DNA of 64,000 nt from an uncultured Sutterella sp. (GTDB taxonomy: Bacteria > Pseudomonadota > Gammaproteobacteria > Burkholderiales > Burkholderiaceae_F). The notes below the pieces were generated by a model that was given only the letters and a program-made list of their open reading frames with translations, made no database searches and had not been told where the DNA came from. Below are positions 52,197-59,051 of the stretch, piece after piece (the first letter of the stretch is position 1; each line of letters begins with the position of its first letter). The DNA is taken from NCBI GenBank assembly GCA_900545275.1, contig UQYG01000007.1:62001-126000 (forward strand). The letters run 5' to 3'. Position numbers and translations under genes: made by a program.

Positions 52197-53678
52197 TCAG
52201 AGAGCCTTTTCACGAGCCGCGTTTTCGCCCGCGATCTGGCCGAAAACGAAGCAGTCGAGAACGGCGTTGCCGCCCACGCGGTTCGTGCCGTGGATGCCGC
52301 CCGTGATTTCGCCCGCGGCGTAGAGACGCGGAATCACGGCGCCGGTCCAATCAAGGCACTGGGCCTTGACGTTGGTGTTGAGGCCGCCCATCGTGTGGTG
52401 AACGGTCATGCCGGTGTAGCAGGCCCAGAAGGGACCGACTTCGATGCGCTTCGTGAGGTTCACCGGGGTCTTGCCGAAGTCCGTGTCCTTGCCGTTCTTC
52501 ACGAATTCGTCGTTGTAGCGGCGGATCGTCTTTTCAAGACCGTCCGGATCGACGCCCATCTTCTGGGCGAGTTCGCGGATCGTCGGAGCCGTCCAGGCTT
52601 CGTTGATTTCGATGCCCTTCATGATGGCGTTGCGGTTCACTTCGTCGTAGGACATGAAGTTTTCGTTGTCGCACACCGTGTAGGCATAGCGTTCCGGCGT
52701 CGAGAGCACGGCGTCGCGGATCACGTCGCGGCGTTCGCCTTCGTTGACGATGCGGTTGCCGCGCTTGTCGACGTAGATCGAGCCGTTCACGTTGAAGTTC
52801 AAAAGGAGCTTCATCTTCTTGCCGGCGGGAGCCCCCGGGGTGGACTGGATGAAGTCCATGCCGACGAGGTAGCCGCCCACGCGCACGGCCGCCATCGCGG
52901 CTTCGCCCGTGGCGCCCGGCAGGTTGTCGGTGCCGAGGCCCTTGACGCGCGGGTCATGGAGTTCGCGCAGATAGGCGTTGGCGGAGAAGCCGCCCGCGGC
53001 GAGTACGACCCCGCGCTTGGCGCGGATCATGCGGCGTTCCTTCTTGGCGTTTTCGATGACTACGCCCACGACGTCGCCTTCAAAGGGCTTTTCGCGGACG
53101 ATTTCGACGAGACCCCAACCCGTGACGACCTTGACGCCCAAGTCGTTGGCGGCCTTCGTCAGAACCGTGCCGTAGCCCTGTCCCTTCGGGAGGGCGGGGA
53201 TGTGGGAGCGCGGATAGAGGGCGCCGAAGATCTGGATGACGTTGTCCTTGAACTTCATGCCGAGGCTTTCAAGCCAGGTGATGGCGCCGTAGGCGTTTTC
53301 GCAGAGAACGCGAACGCGTTCGGGGTCGCCTCGGAAGTCGCCTGCGGCGAGCGTCTGCTTCATGTGGTTTTCGGGGCTGTCCTTAATGCCCTGACGGGGC
53401 TGACGGACCGGGTCGGCCGCATTGATGAAGCCCTGGGAAACGAGGGTGTTGCCGCCCGTGAACGGCATCTTTTCGTAGACGACGACGTCCTTGGCGCCCG
53501 TTTGGGCGGCCTTGACGGCGGCGGCCATGCCGGCGCCGCCCGCGCCGATGACGATGACTTCGTGGGTTTCGTCCCACTTGACGCCTTCGGAGCCCATGGC
53601 GTGGCTCAGGCCGGCGACGCTGCCGGCGGCGACGCCGGCGGCAACCTTCAGAAAGCTGCGACGGTTGACGGTGGACAT
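52197..53678 (-). CDS. Tat-exported FAD-dependent reductase, fumarate reductase/flavocytochrome c family
   Basis: Periplasmic flavoprotein of 493 residues related to the flavin subunit of fumarate and urocanate reductases. The N terminus has a twin-arginine signal (NRRSFLKVAAGVAAGSVAGL). FAD binding: VIVIGAGGAGMAAAVKAA, GGNTLVSQGFINAA, RGVVLAAGGFSAN. The C-terminal TGGIHGTNRVGGNAVLDCFV block includes the active-site Arg region, and MTVHHTMGGLNTN the expected His. There are no haem motifs (CxxCH) and no FMN-binding domain, so a separate electron donor is needed. The acceptor may be an unsaturated carboxylate but cannot be named. ATG 53678 has GGAG 8 bases upstream. It lies beside a TtrSR-like pair. 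Confidence 0.88.
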   Translation of the reverse strand: MSTVNRRSFLKVAAGVAAGSVAGLSHAMGSEGVKWDETHEVIVIGAGGAGMAAAVKAAQTGAKDVVVYEKMPFTGGNTLVSQGFINAADPVRQPRQGIKDSPENHMKQTLAAGDFRGDPERVRVLCENAYGAITWLESLGMKFKDNVIQIFGALYPRSHIPALPKGQGYGTVLTKAANDLGVKVVTGWGLVEIVREKPFEGDVVGVVIENAKKERRMIRAKRGVVLAAGGFSANAYLRELHDPRVKGLGTDNLPGATGEAAMAAVRVGGYLVGMDFIQSTPGAPAGKKMKLLLNFNVNGSIYVDKRGNRIVNEGERRDVIRDAVLSTPERYAYTVCDNENFMSYDEVNRNAIMKGIEINEAWTAPTIRELAQKMGVDPDGLEKTIRRYNDEFVKNGKDTDFGKTPVNLTKRIEVGPFWACYTGMTVHHTMGGLNTNVKAQCLDWTGAVIPRLYAAGEITGGIHGTNRVGGNAVLDCFVFGQIAGENAAREKAL

Positions 53679-53750
53679 AAGAGCATCTCCTTTGCTGTGA
53701 CTCTCGACGAGGCGGCGTTGCGACACCGCCTCTTGATTTCGAGTGTCATT

Positions 53751-53784
53751 TTTGCGGACGTTCTTACGCGCGTAATTTGCGGAC
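53751..53784 (-). promoter_or_regulatory. Candidate regulator-binding site and promoter for the flavin reductase
   Basis: The perfect 12-bp palindrome TTACGCGCGTAA (53764-53775) is flanked by two exact copies of TTTGCGGAC (53751-53759 and 53776-53784), 25 bases apart. On the minus strand a -35-like TTGACG overlaps the distal copy and the palindrome lies where -10 is expected. It is a good candidate target for the adjacent response regulator. Confidence 0.5.
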
Positions 53785-53826
53785 CGTCAAGACTTCGTCA
53801 TTTTCTCGGAAAAAGACGTCCCGGCG

Positions 53827-54465
53827 TCAGAGAGGCGCCTCCTGGAGAAGGGGTTCGAGTTCGTGCGAGATCGCTTCGAGTTCCTTGGCGGTGTGAAGAC
53901 CGAACTTCGCGTAGATCTTCGCGCGGTGGCCCTGCACGGTGCGCTCGGAGAGCGTGAGGCGCTCCGCCACCGCACGGTCGTTGAGGCCGGAGAGAAAGAG
54001 GGCGAGGATTTCGCGCTCGCGCGCGGAGAGCTTCTGAAAGCCGTCGCGCACGGCGTCGCCCCCGGTGAGTCCCGCGCGTCGCTGACGGTCGACTTTCACG
54101 GCCTGATCGATCGCGTCAAGGAGCTTCTGGTCGTCGACGGGCTTCAGCAGGAAGTCGAGCGCCCCGCGTTTGAGCGAGGCGATCGCGACGTCGATGTCGG
54201 CGTGCCCCGTGATGAAGACGATCGGAAGCTTGAGGTTTCGCTTCCGCATTTCTTCCTGAAGTTCCAATCCCGTCATGTTGGGCATCCGAACGTCCAGAAG
54301 GATGCAGCCCGGCACTCTGGGATCGTCTTCAACGAGAAAATCGAGGGCGTGGCGATAGATCTTCGTGCGCCAGCCTTCGATGTCGAGCATGAGGGAAAGG
54401 GCTTCGCATACTTCGCTTTCGTCGTCGACGATGCGGATGAGGGCGTCTTGCGGAGGCGTGGTCAT
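53827..54465 (-). CDS. FixJ/TtrR-family response regulator
   Basis: 212 residues: a receiver domain with acidic pocket (RIVDDESEV), phospho-acceptor D58 in LLDVRMPNMTG, and the conserved Lys in DFLLKPVDD; then a linker and a LuxR-type HTH (LSAREREILALFLSGLNDRA, then VAERLTLSERTVQGHRAKIY). Its ATG overlaps the kinase stop by 4 bases. It probably controls the reductase gene downstream, which lies 150 bases away with a palindrome between. Confidence 0.9.
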   Translation of the reverse strand: MTTPPQDALIRIVDDESEVCEALSLMLDIEGWRTKIYRHALDFLVEDDPRVPGCILLDVRMPNMTGLELQEEMRKRNLKLPIVFITGHADIDVAIASLKRGALDFLLKPVDDQKLLDAIDQAVKVDRQRRAGLTGGDAVRDGFQKLSAREREILALFLSGLNDRAVAERLTLSERTVQGHRAKIYAKFGLHTAKELEAISHELEPLLQEAPL

Positions 54466-56336
54466 TCTTCGTGTCCTTCGGAAGGTTCGGTTTCAGGGGC
54501 GCTGCGGGCAAAGGGCGGAAAATCGAGGCTCACCGACAAGCCGCCCGACTCGCGGGCGCGGTAGAGAAGCTTGGCGCGGTGCGCTTCGGCAATGGATTGT
54601 ACGATGACAAGCCCCAGGCCCAAGCCGTCTTCGCTCGTTGTCGAGAAGGGCGTGCCGAGCTTTGCGACTTCTTCCTCGGAGAGAAGGCGCCCTTCGTTTT
54701 CGACCGTGAGGCGAATTTTTTCGGAAGTTCGAATGAGGCGCACCCGAACCGGGCTCGACGCCTTCGCCTCCTCCGTCGCCCGTTGGGCGTTCTTGAGAAG
54801 GTTGAGGAGAAGAAGGAAGAGTTCGAGTCCGTTTCCCTCCACCACGGTTTCCTCTTCGGGGAGTTCGAGCGTCACGGCCGTGCGGCTTGACTTCGACTGT
54901 CCGACTTCGTTTACGACTTCTCGGGCGACTTTCTTCAAGTCGACCGGATTTTCCCGACCGTCGCGGCGTTTGGCGTAGGAGCGCACGCGCTCGATCATGT
55001 CGGCCGAACGCCCGAGCTGCGCTCGAAGCGTTTTGAGACACTCGGCGATCCGTTCGTCGTCGCCCTCGCGAGCTTCGCCCGCTTTGGAACGCCGCAGAAG
55101 CGTTTCGAGTCCGCGCAGCGCATAGCGCATCGCGGAAAGAGGCTGGCCGAGGTCGTGCGCGAAGATGCTCGAGAGCTGCTCGACCGTTCTCGTTCGCTGC
55201 AGCGCGTCAAGCCGTCCCGTAAGCTTGCGGGCGGTCTCTTCGGTCTCGCGCTCGCGTTCGATCGAGGCTTCGAGTTGGCGCGTGCGGCGAACAACGAGCT
55301 TTTCGACGCGCCACCAGTGGAGCACCCAGGTCGAGAAGACGCCGAGAAGGAAGAGAAGGACGGGCCAGAATTCCTCGAATACGCGGCGTACGGTCCAGTG
55401 CCTCAGATATTCGTAGGGACCGACGCGCAGCGTGCGAAAGAGCTTGTTGATGTCTTCGAAGTTCGTGGCGAGCGACCAGCTGTAGCCCGCGGGCGTCTCG
55501 TCGGGCTTCATCGAAAGGAGCGCGAGGGCGACGCGGTGCGTAATGGCCGCAGGCGTATGGGGGACGACCGCCATGGTCCAGCCCGGATAGGCACTCGTCG
55601 AATAGCGGCACCCGAGGCGCTCTTCCCGGGGGCCGGAGCGGCGGTTGATGAAGCGGAATTTTCCCTGAAACTCGGGGTGACGCTTGGAAATCCCCTCGAC
55701 CATGCAGGCGCGCAGGAACCCGACGTCGGCTCGGCCTTCAAGCACCGCCCGCATCACTTCCACGGGGCGGTTGTTCGTGAAGATCGTCTCGCGAAAGAAG
55801 CGGTCGGGGTCGTAGCCGGCCTTGGCGATTTCGCCGAGGTTGATTTGGTAGGTCATGAAATTGAGCGGATGGGTCGAGACCGCGGTCTTGTCTTCGAGCG
55901 ACGCGAGGTCGGTGAGATCCTTTCGGTCCGCGCGCACGAAGATCGCGCCCGCCACCACCTGATTCGGATCGGGAAAGTTGGGCGAAATGAGGGTCGCGAC
56001 GTCGCGAACGCCCTTCTGGAGCATCGTTACGTAAAAGCCCGAGCTTCCCAGAAAGAATTCGACCTCCCGCCGTTCGATCGCGCGCGTAAGTTCCGTCGTC
56101 GTGTAGTAGTGCGCTTCGATGCGCAGTTCCGGAATCTGTTTTTGCAGATACTCCACCATCGTCTGCTGCACGTTGTCGCGGCGGCTCAGATACGAAGTTT
56201 CCGACTCGAAGTTGAGAAGCCCGATGCGGACCGTCGTGGGCGAGACTGCGTGCGCCGCGCCGAGCGAAAGGCCGAGAGAGAGAAGAAGCGCCGAAAAGAG
56301 TCGGCGGCAAAGAGGGGCGGAAGGGACGAAGGGCAT
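54462..56336 (-). CDS. TtrS-like sensor histidine kinase with periplasmic PhnD-type binding domain
   Basis: 624 residues. Signal-like helix at about 12-30; a periplasmic solute-binding domain of the PhnD type at about 35-310 (VRIGLLNFESETSYLSRRDN, VEFFLGSSGFYVTML, VMRAVLEGRADVGFLRACMV); a membrane helix at about 324-341; a HisKA domain with H394 in FAHDLGQPLSAMRYAL; and a HATPase domain (LLLNLLKNAQRATEEA, GLGLGLVIVQS). TtrS, the tetrathionate sensor, has the same order. Two periplasmic Cys (211, 243) might sense redox. The ligand is unknown; the neighbouring reductase suggests it is that enzyme's substrate. Confidence 0.87.
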   Translation of the reverse strand: MPFVPSAPLCRRLFSALLLSLGLSLGAAHAVSPTTVRIGLLNFESETSYLSRRDNVQQTMVEYLQKQIPELRIEAHYYTTTELTRAIERREVEFFLGSSGFYVTMLQKGVRDVATLISPNFPDPNQVVAGAIFVRADRKDLTDLASLEDKTAVSTHPLNFMTYQINLGEIAKAGYDPDRFFRETIFTNNRPVEVMRAVLEGRADVGFLRACMVEGISKRHPEFQGKFRFINRRSGPREERLGCRYSTSAYPGWTMAVVPHTPAAITHRVALALLSMKPDETPAGYSWSLATNFEDINKLFRTLRVGPYEYLRHWTVRRVFEEFWPVLLFLLGVFSTWVLHWWRVEKLVVRRTRQLEASIERERETEETARKLTGRLDALQRTRTVEQLSSIFAHDLGQPLSAMRYALRGLETLLRRSKAGEAREGDDERIAECLKTLRAQLGRSADMIERVRSYAKRRDGRENPVDLKKVAREVVNEVGQSKSSRTAVTLELPEEETVVEGNGLELFLLLLNLLKNAQRATEEAKASSPVRVRLIRTSEKIRLTVENEGRLLSEEEVAKLGTPFSTTSEDGLGLGLVIVQSIAEAHRAKLLYRARESGGLSVSLDFPPFARSAPETEPSEGHEE

Positions 56337-56427
56337 GGCGTGCGTGGGATGCTTGATGCCGTCGATTATGCCCGTCTTCTGCTACGATGAAAAGATTCTC
56401 CACTTCTCTCTGTCTTTTTTCCGCCGG

Positions 56428-57534
56428 ATGCCGACCGAGACGCCCCTTTTGCGCAACGACACGCACCGCAAGATCGTGCATGTCGACATGGACGCCTTCT
56501 ACGCGTCGGTCGAGCAGCGCGACCGGCCCGAACTGCGCGGGCGGCCGATTGCGGTCGGGCACGCCGACGGGCGCGGCGTCGTGGCGACGGCAAGCTACGA
56601 AGCGCGGCAGTTCGGCGTGCGAAGCGCCATGCCGTCTTCGCGCGCAAGGCAGCTCTGTCCCGAGCTCCTCTTCGTCGAAAGCCGCATGAGTCACTACAAG
56701 GCCGTTTCGGCCGAGATTCACGAGATTTTCCGACGCTATACCGACGTGATCGAACCCATTTCGATCGACGAAGCCTTTCTCGACGTCACGGAAAACAAGG
56801 CCGGCCTCGCACTCGGCGTGGAGGTGGTCAAAGCCATCAAAAAGGCGATCCGAACGGAACTCCATCTCGTCGCGAGCGCGGGCGTCTCCTACAACAAGTT
56901 TCTCGCAAAGGTCGCGTCCGACTGGCGAAAGCCCGACGGCCTCTGCACGATCCATCCGGATCGAGCGCTCTCCTTCATTGACCGGTTGCCGGTCGAAGCC
57001 TTCTGGGGCGTCGGACCCGCGACGGCGAAACGCCTGCATGAACTGGGGCTGGATTCCGCTGCGAAAATCCGGGCGCTCTCGCTCAATGAGCTGATCGATC
57101 ATTTCGGTGAAATGGGAGGCATTCTCTATCAATTCTCGCGCGGCATCGACAACCGTCCGGTGCGCCCCGAGCGCATTCGAAAAAGCGTGGGCTGCGAGGA
57201 GACGTTTGAAGAGGACATCCGCCATCGAGCGCTTTTGGAAGACGCCCTGCGGCGCCTTGCGGCAGAACTCGAGGGGCGGCTCGCGCGTTCCGGTTTTCGC
57301 GGTTCGACCCTCACGCTCAAAATTCGCCACTACGATTTCACGACGAGAACGCGGAGCGTCTCGGTCGGGACGGCGATCACGGACCGAAGGGAGATCCTGC
57401 GGCTTGCCGACGAACTTTTGGACAGCGCCGAACTCCCCGAACGCGGCGTGCGGCTTTTGGGGCTCACCGTGAGCACGCCCGTCGACGAGCGGCAGCCGCT
57501 CCTCTTCGACTTGGCGTTGATGCCGGCGGGTTGA
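56428..57534 (+). CDS. dinB: DNA polymerase IV
   Basis: Y-family translesion polymerase of 368 residues. Catalytic acids appear in KIVHVDMDAFYASVEQRD and ISIDEAFLDV; ATASYEARQFGVRSAMPS is the dNTP-contact region and SAGVSYNKFLAKVASDWRKP the palm/thumb segment. The little-finger domain occupies the last 110 residues, and the C-terminal RQPLLFDL could be a sliding-clamp peptide (QxxLF). ATG 56428 gives 12 residues before the usual start; it lacks a strong ribosome binding site. It reads divergently from the TtrS-like kinase. No clear LexA box was found. Confidence 0.95.
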   Translation: MPTETPLLRNDTHRKIVHVDMDAFYASVEQRDRPELRGRPIAVGHADGRGVVATASYEARQFGVRSAMPSSRARQLCPELLFVESRMSHYKAVSAEIHEIFRRYTDVIEPISIDEAFLDVTENKAGLALGVEVVKAIKKAIRTELHLVASAGVSYNKFLAKVASDWRKPDGLCTIHPDRALSFIDRLPVEAFWGVGPATAKRLHELGLDSAAKIRALSLNELIDHFGEMGGILYQFSRGIDNRPVRPERIRKSVGCEETFEEDIRHRALLEDALRRLAAELEGRLARSGFRGSTLTLKIRHYDFTTRTRSVSVGTAITDRREILRLADELLDSAELPERGVRLLGLTVSTPVDERQPLLFDLALMPAG

Positions 57535-57550
57535 TCTTTCCCGAATGACG

Positions 57551-57576
57551 AAAAGGGGCGCCACGGCGCCCCCTTT
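57551..57576. terminator. Bidirectional terminator between dinB and the BPSS1780 gene
   Basis: GGGGCGCC and GGCGCCCC pair around a very short loop, with AAAA on the left and TTT on the right. The flanking genes converge, so it can serve both. Confidence 0.75.
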
Positions 57577-57596
57577 CGAGTGAGTGGAAAACCGGC

Positions 57597-58352
57597 TCAG
57601 CGGTTGCCCTGGAATATGTCTCGATACATCGACCAGACGCCCGCCTGCGCGATGGACGTGAGGAAGACGACGATGAAGGGCGTGAAGTAGCCCCAGGCTG
57701 AGGGAATCCCGACGGCGATGGAGATCAGAACGCTTACGGCCGAGAGGGCGGCGGTGAGAAGCCCGAGCACTAGCACGAAGGCGAGGACGGAGGCCCAGTT
57801 CTTGAGAATCCCGAAGAAGGAATAGAAGATGCTCTGCATCGGCGCCTGACCCGCGCGGTGAATGAGAAGCGGCGGGAAGGTGGTGGCCATCCAGAGAAGG
57901 ATGTTGAGAAGGAGGGCGACCAGGGCGGCGGTCGTGGGAAAGTTTGCGAGAACGCTCTCGATCACGATCCCCTCTTCATCGATCACCCAGGCGGCGATTT
58001 GATCGCGACCGAGCAGGGCGAAGACTGCCGAGATGATTTCCATGGCGACGGCCGAGACGATGCCGATCGTAAAGAGACCGATGCGGCCCGCCCGGTTGTC
58101 CCAGGCGGTTTTGAGCGGCGTGTAGCGCGGAATGCGCCCGTCGAGCGAATCGCGGGCGCCTTCGGCCGTGAGAATCACGCCGAAGGGCATCCAGAGCGAC
58201 GCGAGAACGAGCCCGACGAAGGGGAGGCTCGAGAGAATCCCCATCATGAGGAGGTTGAAGACGACGATCCCGGAAAGAGCGACGGGTTGGTTCTTGAGCG
58301 CCCGAAGGGCTTCACGAAACCAGACGAGACCTTGGGAAGCGGGAAGGGCCAT
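57597..58352 (-). CDS. BPSS1780-family membrane protein
   Basis: 251 residues with about six hydrophobic helices and no catalytic motif. Family features: a helix containing MMGILSSLPFVGLVLASLWM, the loop FGVILTAEGARDSLDGRIPR, and a late segment AWGYFTPFIVVFLTSIAQAG ending in a short polar tail (MYRDIFQGNR). The family is typical of betaproteobacteria and of unknown function; the GxxxxA-rich helices suggest a structural or transport role. It stands between dinB and the DUF2782 gene in the polA neighbourhood, where it is often found. Confidence 0.8.
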   Translation of the reverse strand: MALPASQGLVWFREALRALKNQPVALSGIVVFNLLMMGILSSLPFVGLVLASLWMPFGVILTAEGARDSLDGRIPRYTPLKTAWDNRAGRIGLFTIGIVSAVAMEIISAVFALLGRDQIAAWVIDEEGIVIESVLANFPTTAALVALLLNILLWMATTFPPLLIHRAGQAPMQSIFYSFFGILKNWASVLAFVLVLGLLTAALSAVSVLISIAVGIPSAWGYFTPFIVVFLTSIAQAGVWSMYRDIFQGNR

Positions 58353-58426
58353 GACGAAAGAAAATCAGAGGAAAAACGGAAAAGGCCGCCGGGATTCCGG
58401 CGGCCGGAAGCGAAGGAGACTCGGAA

Positions 58427-58858
58427 TTACCAACCGAACTGCAGGAACTTCGGCGTACCGAGGGTGCCCTGGGAGTTGCCGCCCGGGCTCGTGTCGATGG
58501 GACGCTCGGCGCGGTTTTCCATCGTGTAGGGAATCTGCGTCGATCCCGGGGTCACCACGTACTCGGTGACGCGGTTGTCCTGGTCGCGCACAGCCTCGAT
58601 CTTCGTGCGCTTTTCGGGGACCTTCGGGACGACGCCCTTTTCACGGTCTTCCCGAGCCTTGCGGATGTCCTCTTCCGAAGGAGCAAGCGACATGCCCTCT
58701 TCGGGAGACTTCTTTTCGAGCACGACCTTGGGCGGCGGCAACGTTTCGCGCACCGTTTCGCTGTCGCCCGCATAGGGAGGCGGGGCGTCGAGCGGAGCGG
58801 CGTTCACGGTCGCCGCGAAGGAGCCGAGCATGAGGAGTGTGCACCAAATCTTGCGCAT
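58427..58858 (-). CDS. DUF2782-family secreted protein
   Basis: 143 residues with a signal peptide (CTLLMLGSFAATVNA, cleavage after residue 20 or so). The mature protein is proline- and charge-rich at first (APPPYAGDSETVRETLPPPK), then has the DUF2782 core: EKRTKIEAVRDQDNRVTEYV and VTPGSTQIPYTMENRAERP. DUF2782 genes lie next to polA in many betaproteobacteria; the function is unknown. It is read divergently from polA, with about 190 bases between start codons. ATG 58858 is chosen because the signal peptide begins there. Confidence 0.85.
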   Translation of the reverse strand: MRKIWCTLLMLGSFAATVNAAPLDAPPPYAGDSETVRETLPPPKVVLEKKSPEEGMSLAPSEEDIRKAREDREKGVVPKVPEKRTKIEAVRDQDNRVTEYVVTPGSTQIPYTMENRAERPIDTSPGGNSQGTLGTPKFLQFGW

Positions 58859-59051
58859 GGATTTTCTCTTTTTTGTGAAAGGGGATGCTGACCGGCCGGA
58901 AAGGCCGGGACCCACTTCTATTTTGCCACGGCAAGCCCGTGGACGGTTCGGCAAAGCGGGTTTTCCGAGTGAGAAATCATTGCCGCGCGGGGAGGGACGG
59001 GCGCTTCCCGCTATACTTTCGCCATCGCGATTTCCGGCCAACAAGGAAAAC

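Noticed and set aside
54462..56336. Calling the kinase a tetrathionate sensor (ttrS)
   Set aside because: The domain order matches, but no tetrathionate reductase genes (ttrABC) are present and many PhnD-type sensors have other ligands.
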